NCBI GenBank assembly: GCA_011523735.1
Contig: WTGB01000095.1
Coordinates: 1 to 48,274, forward strand
Length of the DNA: 48,274 bases
Direction: 5' to 3'
Source of the DNA: Chloroflexota bacterium
GTDB lineage: Bacteria; Chloroflexota; Anaerolineae; Aggregatilineales; Phototrophicaceae
Shown: piece by piece, positions 24,823-32,844 of the stretch
Layout: each line of letters opens with the position of its first letter
Numbering within the stretch: position 1 is the first letter of the stretch
Notes under the pieces: model-generated
The model's input: the letters and a program-made list of their open reading frames with translations, nothing else
What the model was told of the DNA's origin: nothing
Databases searched by the model: none
Translations under genes and position numbers: made by a program

Positions 24823-26202
24823 ATGAACGGTGAGCGCGGCATGCTAACCCTTAGCGAACTCGCGAGCAAGGTCGATGCTGGCGAAATCGACACCGTCATC
24901 ATCGCCTTCAGCGACCATTACGGACGCCTGCTGGGCAAGCGGCTGGATGCCGAATACTTCCTGGCCGAAGCCGCGCGAGCCGGCACCCACGCCTGCAACT
25001 ACCTGCTCACCACCGATATGGAAATGGAACCGGTGCCCGGCTACGAATTCGCCAACTGGGAACTGGGCTACGGCGACTTCCATCTCGCGCCCGATCTGGA
25101 CACGCTGCGTCAGGCGAGTTGGCTGAACAAAACCGCGATCGTGCTTTGCGATGTCGAGAACGAAAGGCTGCATCAGCCCGTCTCGGTGGCGCCGCGCTCC
25201 ATCCTGCGCCGGCAAATCGAAGCGGCGGCCGACCTGGGCTACACCGTCTATGCCGCCTCCGAGTTGGAATATTATATCTACCGTGATTCTTACCGCGAGG
25301 CGCAGACGCAAGGCTATGCCGATCTGGAACCAATGGGCTGGTATCTGGAAGATTACCATCTGTTGCAAGGGACCCGCGAAGAGAGCTTCACCGCCGCCGC
25401 GCGACACCATCTCAAGCATTCGGGCATCCCCGTTGAAAGCAGCAAGGGCGAATGGGGCTTGGGCCAGCACGAACTCAATATCCGCTACGCCGATCTGCTC
25501 AGCATGGCCGACCGCCATTCGCTGATGAAACACTGCCTCAAAGAGATCGCCGATGGGCAAGGCGGCAGCGTGACCTTCATGGCGAAGCCCTACGCTGGTC
25601 AAGCGGGCTCGAGCTGCCATATTCACCTCAGCCTTTTCAACGGCGGGGAGAATGCCTTCGCTGGCGATATAACGCTGGGACCGGTCGCCGGCTCCGATGT
25701 CTTCCGCTATTTCCTCGGCGGCTGGATGGCGCATTTGCAGGAGTTGATGGTCTTCTATGCGCCCACGATAAACGCGTACAAACGCTATGAAGACGGCTCC
25801 TGGGCGCCGACGCGCATCGCCTGGAGCTATGACAATCGCACCGCCGGCTTTCGCGTTGTCGGAACGGGGAACAGCCTGCGCATCGAGTGTCGCGTGCCCG
25901 GCGCCGATTGCAATCCCTACCTGGCTTATGCCGCCGCGCTGGCTTCCGGCTTGGCTGGCATCCGCAATAAAACTGAGCCGCCCGCTATCTTCGAAGGCGA
26001 TATCTACGCCGCCCGCCATTTGCCGCGTGTGCCCTACAGCCTAGAGCAAGCGACCGACAATTTCGCAGGCAGCGACTTCGCGCGCGCAGCCTTCGGCGAG
26101 GATGTCGTGGGGCACTACAGTCATTTCTTCCGCGCGGAGATCGAAAGCTTCCGGGGCGCCGTCACGGACTGGGAACGAGCGCGCTACTTCGAGCGGATTT
26201 GA
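24823..26202 (+). CDS. Glutamine synthetase family protein (gamma-glutamyl-amine ligase type)
   Basis: 459 residues, ATG with an ideal AAAGGAGGAT. The fold begins with a short beta-grasp domain (DTVIIAFSDHYGRLLGKRLDAEYF) in place of the longer GlnA N-terminus. Metal and ATP motifs follow: ASELEYYIY, WGLGQHELNIRYAD, FMAKPYAGQAGSSCHIHLSLF and RIECRVPGADCNPYLAY. The early SDHYGRLLGKR pattern and catabolic setting resemble PuuA/GlnA-like enzymes that couple glutamate to an amine rather than ammonia-assimilating GlnA. Adenylylation-site residues are not evident. It may activate or detoxify an amine formed by the neighbouring enzymes; this is inference. Confidence 0.88.
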   Translation: MNGERGMLTLSELASKVDAGEIDTVIIAFSDHYGRLLGKRLDAEYFLAEAARAGTHACNYLLTTDMEMEPVPGYEFANWELGYGDFHLAPDLDTLRQASWLNKTAIVLCDVENERLHQPVSVAPRSILRRQIEAAADLGYTVYAASELEYYIYRDSYREAQTQGYADLEPMGWYLEDYHLLQGTREESFTAAARHHLKHSGIPVESSKGEWGLGQHELNIRYADLLSMADRHSLMKHCLKEIADGQGGSVTFMAKPYAGQAGSSCHIHLSLFNGGENAFAGDITLGPVAGSDVFRYFLGGWMAHLQELMVFYAPTINAYKRYEDGSWAPTRIAWSYDNRTAGFRVVGTGNSLRIECRVPGADCNPYLAYAAALASGLAGIRNKTEPPAIFEGDIYAARHLPRVPYSLEQATDNFAGSDFARAAFGEDVVGHYSHFFRAEIESFRGAVTDWERARYFERI

Positions 26203-26219
26203 TCCCCTTCGTTTTATGT

Positions 26220-26245
26220 GTAGGGGCGATCTTTCAGGTCGCCCG
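26220..26245 (+). repeat. Hairpin repeat family A copy between the ligase and SDR genes
   Basis: GTAGGGGCGATCTTTCAGG then TCGCCCG, starting 18 bases after the upstream stop. Confidence 0.82.
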
Positions 26246-26268
26246 AACAACCAATAAGGAATTCCCTA

Positions 26269-27042
26269 ATGCGACTCAAAGACAAAGTAGCTCTCATCAC
26301 CGGCGCCGGCAGCGGCATCGGTTACCGGACAGCGCGACTCTTCGCTAAGGAGGGCGCAGCGGTCGTGGTTGTCGACATCAACGACGAAGGCGGCTACGCT
26401 TGTGTCGCCGATGTTGAGACGGCGGGCGGCACGGCAACTTTCGTCAAGGCCGATGTCTCCCGCGCATCCGACTGCGAATATATGATCGCCGCGGCCGAAG
26501 CGACCTATGACAAGCTGGACATCCTGTTCAACAACGCCGGCATCAGCCACGCCGCTGATGATGACGCCATCAACACCTCAGAAGCTGTCTGGGATCTGAC
26601 CATGGCGGTCAACGTCAAAGGTGTCTTTCTCGGCTGCAAATATGGCATCCCCGCGCTGCAACGCGCCGGCGGCGGCAGCATCATCAACACAGCATCTTTC
26701 GTCGCCCTCCTCGGCGCGGCCACACCACAGCTGGCTTACACCGCGAGCAAAGGCGCGGTCCTGGCGCTGTCACGAGAACTCGCCGTCATCCACGCTCAGG
26801 AGAATATCCGCGTCAACGCCCTTTGCCCGGGTCCCCTGCGCACCGAATTGCTGATGAAATACCTGGACACCGAAGAGAAAAAGCGCCGCCGCTTGGTTCA
26901 CATTCCCATGGGACGCTTCGGCGAGGCGGAAGAAATCGCCAAAGCTGCCCTCTATCTGGCTTCGGACGAGTCCTCCTTTGTCACTGGCAGTACCTTCCTG
27001 GTCGATGGGGGCATCACCGCCGCCTATGTCACGCCGGAATAA
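26269..27042 (+). CDS. Short-chain dehydrogenase/reductase (classical SDR)
   Basis: 257 residues, ATG preceded by AAGGA. Cofactor motif TGAGSGIG (11-18), Asp after the second strand (VVVDIND) suggesting NAD preference, NNAGIS, and catalytic Tyr157 and Lys161 in YTASK. The C-terminus (PMGRFGEAEEIAKAALYLASDESSFVTGSTFLVDGG) is typical of tetrameric glucose-dehydrogenase/3-oxoacyl-reductase-like SDRs. Substrate unknown; setting suggests oxidation of a polyol or hydroxy acid. Confidence 0.92.
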   Translation: MRLKDKVALITGAGSGIGYRTARLFAKEGAAVVVVDINDEGGYACVADVETAGGTATFVKADVSRASDCEYMIAAAEATYDKLDILFNNAGISHAADDDAINTSEAVWDLTMAVNVKGVFLGCKYGIPALQRAGGGSIINTASFVALLGAATPQLAYTASKGAVLALSRELAVIHAQENIRVNALCPGPLRTELLMKYLDTEEKKRRRLVHIPMGRFGEAEEIAKAALYLASDESSFVTGSTFLVDGGITAAYVTPE

Positions 27043-27061
27043 AGCTCCTGGCTCCGCTTTG

Positions 27062-27090
27062 CTGACAAGCAGACCGCCATCCCGTATAAT
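27062..27090 (+). promoter_or_regulatory. Sigma-70 promoter of the acyl-CoA synthetase gene
   Basis: CTGACA (27062-27067, five of six), 17-base spacer, perfect TATAAT (27085-27090). Predicted leader about 40 bases. It starts a new transcription unit within the co-directional run. Confidence 0.7.
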
Positions 27091-27137
27091 GGCAGGCAAT
27101 CTAAAAGAGTTCCGATTCTGCGAATGGAGAGCGTGTT

Positions 27138-28757
27138 ATGCTACACGGTCTGATGATGGATTATCCGCTGACGCTGCCTACCATCGTCGAACATGCCCGG
27201 CGCATGACGCCGCGCAAGACGATCAAGACGAAACTTCCCGACGGCAGTTGGCATGAATACAACTACGCCGACTTCTACCGGCGCGTCAAAAAGCTGGGCA
27301 ATGCGCTGCACGCGCTCGGCGTGGAAACTGGCGACCGCGTCGCCACCTTCGCCTGGAATACGTTCGAGCACTTGGAACTCTATTTCGGCATCCCTGGCGC
27401 CGGTGCGGTCATCCATACGCTGAACATCCGCCTGTCCCATGAGCAGCTCAAATTCATCATCGACCACGCCGAAGACAAGGTCATCTTCATCGATGGCACG
27501 CTCCTGCCGCTCATTGAGCCAATCGCCGCGCAGTTGGAAACCGTCGAACATTTTGTGCTCTTCAACGCGGACAAGAACCGAGATGTCAACCTGCCCAACG
27601 CACTCCACTACGAAGAGCTGATGGCGACCGCAAGCGACGACTACGCCTGGCGCTGCACCGACGAAAACATGGCGATGGGGCTTTGCTATACCAGCGGCAC
27701 CACCGGCATGCCCAAGGGCGTCCTCTACAGCCACCGCTCGATGATGCTGCACACCTTGGGCGTCCTTCAGGCGGCCGCGCTTGGTCCCACCGAAGCCGAT
27801 GTCGTCTTGCCGGTCGTGCCCCAATTCCACGCCATGGCTTGGGGCTTGCCTTATGCCTGCGCCTGGGTGGGCGCGACCATCATCATGCCCGGACCTCATC
27901 TCAAGCCGGAGCCGCTGGCGGAGATGATCGAACGGGAGCGCGTCACCATCGCCGCTGGCGTGCCCACGATCTGGAATGGCTTGTATCACGAATTGCGGCA
28001 AAACCCACGCGATATCTCATCGATCACCCAGCTTGTCGTCGGTGGCTCAGCCATGCCCCGCGGCTTGATCGAGGCTTACGAGCGCGACTTCAATGTCAAT
28101 GTCGTGCACGCCTGGGGCATGACCGAGATGTCGCCCATCGGCAGCGTATCGAAGCTACAAACGCGGCATCGCGACCTTGATGCCCAACGCCGCTGGGATA
28201 TCAAGGCGAAACAAGGCTATTTCGTGCCCGGCGTCGATGCGCGCATTGTCGATGACAACGGGCGTGAACTGCCCTGGGATGGCGAGACGATGGGCGAGCT
28301 GCAAGTGCGCGGCTATTGGGTAGCCGGGCAATACTTCAAGCTCGAGCATGACCATGAGCATTTCACCGATGATGGCTGGTTCCGCACAGGCGATGTCGTC
28401 ACCATCGACGCGGACGGCTACATGACCATCACCGACAGGACAAAAGACCTGGTCAAAAGCGGCGGCGAATGGATTTCCTCGGTCGACCTGGAGAATATGC
28501 TGATTTCCCACCCCGATGTGCTGGAAGCGGCTGTCATCGCCGTGCCCGATGACACCTGGGGCGAACGGCCGCTCGCGGTCCTGGTCCCGCTCGAAAGCAG
28601 CTGCGATCTCGCAGCGCTGAACGCTTGGCTGCTGGAGCATTTTCCCAAGTTTTGGCTGCCGGATCATTACGTGGTCGTCGACGAAATCCCCAAGACGGGC
28701 GTCGGCAAAATGGACAAGAAAGTGCTGCGGCAGATGTTTGCTAGCGGAGAATTGTAG
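27138..28757 (+). CDS. AMP-forming acyl-CoA synthetase (medium/long-chain fatty acid-CoA ligase type)
   Basis: 539 residues, ATG with GGAGAG seven bases upstream. It activates a carboxylic acid to its CoA thioester. The P-loop is [16 protein letters not shown] from residue 184; [11 protein letters not shown] is the adenine-binding motif, [17 protein letters not shown] the hinge region and Lys524 in KTGVGK the adenylation lysine. Overall length and the N-terminal [15 protein letters not shown] resemble the medium-chain/alkylbenzoate-type ligases. Chain length is not readable. Its TAG stop is formed by the first bases of a family A repeat. Confidence 0.93.
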   Translation: MLHGLMMDYPLTLPTIVEHARRMTPRKTIKTKLPDGSWHEYNYADFYRRVKKLGNALHALGVETGDRVATFAWNTFEHLELYFGIPGAGAVIHTLNIRLSHEQLKFIIDHAEDKVIFIDGTLLPLIEPIAAQLETVEHFVLFNADKNRDVNLPNALHYEELMATASDDYAWRCTDENMAMGLCYTSGTTGMPKGVLYSHRSMMLHTLGVLQAAALGPTEADVVLPVVPQFHAMAWGLPYACAWVGATIIMPGPHLKPEPLAEMIERERVTIAAGVPTIWNGLYHELRQNPRDISSITQLVVGGSAMPRGLIEAYERDFNVNVVHAWGMTEMSPIGSVSKLQTRHRDLDAQRRWDIKAKQGYFVPGVDARIVDDNGRELPWDGETMGELQVRGYWVAGQYFKLEHDHEHFTDDGWFRTGDVVTIDADGYMTITDRTKDLVKSGGEWISSVDLENMLISHPDVLEAAVIAVPDDTWGERPLAVLVPLESSCDLAALNAWLLEHFPKFWLPDHYVVVDEIPKTGVGKMDKKVLRQMFASGEL

Positions 28758-28779
28758 GGACGATTCTGTGAATCGCCCG
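28754..28779 (+). repeat. Hairpin repeat family A copy that supplies the ligase stop codon
   Basis: GTAGGGACGATTC, loop TGT, GAATCGCCCG. The stem ACGATTC/GAATCG keeps pairing. The T-A-G of the repeat is the stop codon at 28755-28757. Confidence 0.85.
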
Positions 28780-28805
28780 ATTTTGCCGTTCAGGTGGGGG
28801 TAATC

Positions 28806-29987
28806 ATGAAAATCACAGGCATCAACTCGATCGTATTTGAACATCGGATGGCGCGCCCCATCGGCGATGCCAACAACCCCCGCGGCCGCGACCTGAACGC
28901 CGGGCTGGCTGTCTTCCTCGAAGCCGACAACGGACTGACCGGCGTCGCTCTCGGCGACCCGGGCCAGCAGGCGGCTATTCACGCTATGGCGGAGAACCTG
29001 CTCTTCGGGCGGGATCCGCGCGGCGTGGTTGGCTTGTGGGGGCGCATGGCGGACTTCGCCTTCAAAGGCGGTAATCGCGGCGCCATCACCGATGTCATCG
29101 GCGCCCTCGATGTCGCCCTCTGGGACCTGAAAGCCAAAGCCAATGACGAACCGCTCTGGAAAACGCTCGGCGCTTCCAGCCGGGCGGTCAAAGCCTACGC
29201 CAGCGGCATTGATCTCCCCCTCAACGATGAGGAAATTCGCGCCTTCTATGAGGGGCAAGCGGCTCGCGGCATTCGGATAGGCAAGCTCAAAGTCGGTTTG
29301 GACCGCGAAGGCGACCTGCGGCGCATCGGCATCATGAAGGAGGCGCTGGCGACATCCGGGCGCGCGCCCATCCTGCTCATCGATTCCAACGAGTATTGGT
29401 CGCCCAAACAGGCGATTCAGCATATCCGCTATTTCGAGCGGCATCACGAGATATTCTGGGCCGAGGAGCCGGCGCGCCGTTGGGATTACACCGGTCTGCG
29501 CCAAGTTTCGCAGTCCGTAAATGCCGCCGTCGCCACCGGCGAGAATCTCGATGACGCCGCTGACTTTCGCGCCCTGATCGCCCATCAAGCCGCCGACATC
29601 TTGCAGATCGGCGTCGGCACGGGCGGCATCACCGGCGCGATGCGTGCCGCGCAGATGGCCGACGGCTTCGACCTGCCCGTCTCGGTGATGAATTGCCCGG
29701 GCAATTACATGGCGCATTTCGCCGCCGTGCTGCCCAATCACATCTGGATGGAAGTGGTCGATGCCGGGCGCGAAGTCGTCTTCAATCACGATCACCGCGT
29801 CGAGGACGGCTATATTATCCTGGGCGACCAGCCGGGCAACGGCATACAGTTCGATATGGACGAGCTCGAGCGGCACCGCGTGACGCAACGTTCGGCGAGT
29901 GCGGCGCCCAGTCCCTGGGGCAGACGGCGCGGCGCGGGTTTGTTTATCGTCGCCGATGGCGAGGCGGAAGAAGTGGGGGAGGAGTGA
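28806..29987 (+). CDS. Enolase-superfamily enzyme, mandelate racemase/muconate-lactonizing type (sugar acid dehydratase-like)
   Basis: 393 residues, ATG with GGGGG upstream. Lys160 and Lys162 (KLK) are the expected base on the second strand; metal ligands are Asp193 (LIDSNEYW), Glu220/221 (WAEEPARRWD) and Glu246 (ATGENL). A GNYMAHFA segment lies where the opposite-face His is found. MR-family enzymes remove the alpha-proton of a carboxylate and racemise or dehydrate it; many act on sugar acids. The last 35 residues (from RHRVTQRS) are Arg/Ala-rich and then acidic, outside the usual barrel, and may be a read-on tail. Upstream ligase and SDR suggest a catabolic route. Confidence 0.88.
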   Translation: MKITGINSIVFEHRMARPIGDANNPRGRDLNAGLAVFLEADNGLTGVALGDPGQQAAIHAMAENLLFGRDPRGVVGLWGRMADFAFKGGNRGAITDVIGALDVALWDLKAKANDEPLWKTLGASSRAVKAYASGIDLPLNDEEIRAFYEGQAARGIRIGKLKVGLDREGDLRRIGIMKEALATSGRAPILLIDSNEYWSPKQAIQHIRYFERHHEIFWAEEPARRWDYTGLRQVSQSVNAAVATGENLDDAADFRALIAHQAADILQIGVGTGGITGAMRAAQMADGFDLPVSVMNCPGNYMAHFAAVLPNHIWMEVVDAGREVVFNHDHRVEDGYIILGDQPGNGIQFDMDELERHRVTQRSASAAPSPWGRRRGAGLFIVADGEAEEVGEE

Positions 29988-30005
29988 AGGGCAAGGTAAA
30001 GACCG

Positions 30006-31127
30006 ATGGCTGAGACAACCAAGCGCAAGCGAAAAAGAGCGCCGCGGTCCCGGCGCGCCGGTTGCCTGCGCTTGCTTGCGGTGCTGATTGTCACGCCGCT
30101 TTTTCTATGCGCTTGCGGCGTTGTGGGGATGCATGTCTATATATCATTCCCGGTCCAAAGGGTCATTTACGGGCTCAAGCAGAATACAAACCCCGCGCTT
30201 TGGGCGGCGAAAGAGTCCGACATGATCGCGCTGTCTTGCTGGAAGGGCATTTACACCTTGTATCCTGACGGCAGCAATCTGAGGAACATTCATCACGGAT
30301 ACATCATCGGTTATAGAAGCGAACTGCCCTGGTCAGTTGATGGCATTTGGCTGGCGGCGCCGCTTCATGGATTAACAGAGTGGCGGCAGGGCGAAGTGTT
30401 CAATATGCGTTTTGATGGCTCGTCGTCGCGGCGATTGACATTCAATTACACCGAAGACGAGCATGTCCACTGGTCGCCGGATGACAGGGGCCTCTACTAT
30501 GTAAACGCCGACAGAATGTATTGGGTATCGGCCGACGGTCGTGAAATGCGCGAGTTAAAAGAGTTATGGCGCATTGGCCGTAGTTTATCGCCTGTTGCAT
30601 GGTCGCCTGACGGCGAATGGCTTGTTTACGAAGTGCATAGCTATCGTGACAATCTCACCGAGGTAAGGTTTAGGAATTATGGCGGAGCAGGCTCGAACTT
30701 CGAACTCCAGGTAAAGGACAAAGTTGATGATATTGTCTGGGCGCCGGATAGCGATCGCGTCGCGCTGGAAACTGATGACTTGATGTATGTATACAGCCTG
30801 AAGAATGAGAGCTATGACTTTGAAATCAAGCTCAATGTCGTTCGCGCCGCCTGGTCGCCCAATGGCAGATGGATGGCGCTGCAGATATATAATCCCGGTG
30901 CGGAGACGCGCAGTCTTAAACTGTTTGATACGCTCAACGGCGATATTCAGCCGCTTTTCGACGGTGCGGGTTTTTCACCAACGTGGTCGCCGGATAACGA
31001 ATGGATCGCCTTTACCAAGGGTGTTGACGATCGTCAATTATTCAAGATAAGGAGAGACGGCCGCGATCTGCAGCAATTGACCGACCTGGACTGCGACATA
31101 AAGGTAGCCAGTTGGTCGCCGCGCTAG
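30006..31127 (+). CDS. Membrane-anchored TolB-like beta-propeller protein
   Basis: 373 residues. A very basic N-terminus (TKRKRKRAPRSRRAG) precedes one transmembrane helix (about 23-47, with LCACGVVG), leaving the rest outside the cytoplasm. The ectodomain has recurring PD40-style blades: PWSVDGIWLA, HWSPDDRGLYYV, AWSPDGEWLVY, VWAPDSDRVAL, AWSPNGRWMAL, TWSPDNEWIAF and a final SWSPR. These build a beta-propeller, usually a binding scaffold. The Cys in the helix could suggest a lipobox, but LCAC is followed by Gly and lies mid-helix, so I do not call a lipoprotein. Different codon tone from the metabolic genes upstream; last gene of the plus-strand run. Role unknown. Confidence 0.82.
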   Translation: MAETTKRKRKRAPRSRRAGCLRLLAVLIVTPLFLCACGVVGMHVYISFPVQRVIYGLKQNTNPALWAAKESDMIALSCWKGIYTLYPDGSNLRNIHHGYIIGYRSELPWSVDGIWLAAPLHGLTEWRQGEVFNMRFDGSSSRRLTFNYTEDEHVHWSPDDRGLYYVNADRMYWVSADGREMRELKELWRIGRSLSPVAWSPDGEWLVYEVHSYRDNLTEVRFRNYGGAGSNFELQVKDKVDDIVWAPDSDRVALETDDLMYVYSLKNESYDFEIKLNVVRAAWSPNGRWMALQIYNPGAETRSLKLFDTLNGDIQPLFDGAGFSPTWSPDNEWIAFTKGVDDRQLFKIRRDGRDLQQLTDLDCDIKVASWSPR

Positions 31128-31173
31128 GCTCGGTCAGGTTGCGCTCCGCTAAATTATCTACCTGCCAGCTTGA

Positions 31174-32589
31174 CTACACCCCCTCAATCACAGCCGCCTT
31201 CCGCAAATGCCAATCATGCTCCCGCTCGTAGGCATACGCAATCCGGTAGACCATCGCCTCGTCAAAAGCCCGCCCGGTCAACTGAAAGCCGAAGGGCAAG
31301 CCCGCGCTGGTAATCCCGCAAGGCACACTCAGCGCCGGCAGACCAGCCAGATTCGCGTTGAAGGTATGATGGCACATCGAGCCCACCGGCGTATCCGGAT
31401 AGCCATCGGCCCGCGGCGCATTCAGCATAGCGAGCGGCGCGGTCGGTATCGGCATGGTGGGTCCAAGCATGGCATCCAGCCTGTGTTCGCGGAAAGCGCG
31501 GTTGAGCGCCTCCCGATACAGTGAGCGGGCTTGCTGCGCCGCCAGATAATGCGTCGCCGGCAGCAGCTCGCCCAATTGCACGATGGCCCGCGTCGCCGGG
31601 TCGTATTTGTCGCCCTGCTCGCGGATCAGCTTGCGATGCCAGGTGCTGCCCTCGCAGAGCACGATGGTGAAAAGCGCGTCCTGCGTGATCGCCAGTTCGG
31701 GAACGCTGATCTCGACAATCTCGACGCCTTGCCCCTGATATTCGGCGATGACCGCTTCGACCGCCTCGCGAATCTCATCCATGACGCCATCATAAAAGAA
31801 ATAATCCCGCTCGATGCCGATGCGCAATCCAGCCACGCCCGCTTCGAGATCGGCGCAGAAATCGGGCACAGGCTGATCCGCGCTAGTGGGATCTTTGGGA
31901 TCATGACCGGCCATGCCGCCCAGCAGCAGCGCGTTATCCCTGACCGTGCGCGTCATCGGTCCGATGTGATCCAGCGACCAGGCGACCGGCACAACGCCGT
32001 AAATGCTGACACGGCCGAAGCTGGCTTTCATGCCGACCAGATTGTTGATGGAGGCTGGCACGCGAATCGACCCGCCCGTATCCGTGCCCAGAGCGCCGAA
32101 GGACGAGCGGCTCGTCACCGCCACGCCGGAGCCGATGCTCGATCCGCCGGGATAGCAGTCCATATTCCAGGGGCTGCGGCTGGGCGGACTATTCACGCCA
32201 TAGGCGAATTCGTGGCAATGCGTCTTGCCCATGATGATCGCGCCGGCTCGCTCCAGGTTCTCGACGCAAGTCGCGTCATAATCCGGTACGAAGCCGGCCA
32301 TCACCCGCGAACCGCATTCGGTGAGGCGCCCCTTGGTGTAGATGTTGTCCTTGATGCCAATCGGGACGCCATGCAAGGGACCGCGCCGCCCGCTCCCAGC
32401 GATTTCGGCATCGGCTTCCCGCGCCGCATCCAGCGCTTCATCCGCCAGCACACTGGCATAGGCATGCACGATAGGCTCAGTCTTTTCAATGGCGCGCAGA
32501 TTCGCTTCGATCAACTCGACGGAAGAGATCTCGCCCGCGCCCAGCAAGTCCCCCACTTCGCTCAGAGAAAGGTCATTCAAGTCAGTCAT
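31174..32589 (-). CDS. Amidase signature family hydrolase (AtzE/GatA-like)
   Basis: 471 residues, ATG at 32589 after a purine-rich GGAGGGAGCGGGGA. The Ser-cisSer-Lys triad is present: Lys80 (GVPIGIKDNIYTKG), cis-Ser150 in PGGSSIGSG and nucleophile Ser174 in GTDTGGSIRVP. It hydrolyses an amide or urea-like bond. The gene overlaps a small AtzG/GatC-like gene by eight bases, the arrangement seen for biuret-pathway AtzE-AtzG and for GatA-GatC. No gatB lies nearby, and the linked peptide-type transporter argues for a catabolic amidase acting on an imported compound, in the cytoplasm. Last gene of the minus-strand unit. Confidence 0.9.
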   Translation of the reverse strand: MTDLNDLSLSEVGDLLGAGEISSVELIEANLRAIEKTEPIVHAYASVLADEALDAAREADAEIAGSGRRGPLHGVPIGIKDNIYTKGRLTECGSRVMAGFVPDYDATCVENLERAGAIIMGKTHCHEFAYGVNSPPSRSPWNMDCYPGGSSIGSGVAVTSRSSFGALGTDTGGSIRVPASINNLVGMKASFGRVSIYGVVPVAWSLDHIGPMTRTVRDNALLLGGMAGHDPKDPTSADQPVPDFCADLEAGVAGLRIGIERDYFFYDGVMDEIREAVEAVIAEYQGQGVEIVEISVPELAITQDALFTIVLCEGSTWHRKLIREQGDKYDPATRAIVQLGELLPATHYLAAQQARSLYREALNRAFREHRLDAMLGPTMPIPTAPLAMLNAPRADGYPDTPVGSMCHHTFNANLAGLPALSVPCGITSAGLPFGFQLTGRAFDEAMVYRIAYAYEREHDWHLRKAAVIEGV

Positions 32590-32800
32590 TCCCCGCTCCC
32601 TCCAGCCGGAAGACCGGCGCCGGCACAATGTCTTGCAGGTCAAAGGCGTTGAAGGATTCGAGAGCGGCCAGTTGATTCATCAGCAAAGCCGTTAGCACTT
32701 CGGATTCCCCCGCCGATACAGCCAGCCCCATCTTCTTCGCCAAAGCCTCGATGACCGCCGCATCCAGAACTTCGTCCGAACTTGCTCTGCCATAGCCCAT
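32582..32800 (-). CDS. Small AtzG/GatC-like amidase accessory subunit
   Basis: 72 residues, ATG at 32800 with AAAGGAGAG upstream. Predicted helices (DEVLDAAVIEALAKKMGL and ESEVLTALLMNQLAAL) followed by a C-terminal loop (FNAFDLQDIVPAPVFR) fit the pattern of AtzG (DUF4089) and GatC proteins, which wrap around and stabilise an amidase. The eight-base overlap with the amidase and equal stoichiometry of translation support this. Similarity is at the level of pattern only. Confidence 0.65.
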   Translation of the reverse strand: MGYGRASSDEVLDAAVIEALAKKMGLAVSAGESEVLTALLMNQLAALESFNAFDLQDIVPAPVFRLEGAGND

Positions 32801-32844
32801 GAGCTCTCTCCTTTTGAATTCTATTGATTCGCCGCTTGGATGCG

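Noticed and set aside
28155..29888. Minus-strand open frame of 577 codons
   Set aside because: Antisense of the acyl-CoA ligase end and the MR-family gene, crossing the gap between them; no motifs.
30006..31127. Lipoprotein assignment of the beta-propeller protein
   Set aside because: The Cys residues lie inside a transmembrane helix and are not in a proper lipobox.
31174..32800. GatA-GatC of the tRNA amidotransferase
   Set aside because: No gatB nearby, and the genes sit at the end of a transporter unit; a catabolic AtzE/AtzG-like pair fits better, though not proven.
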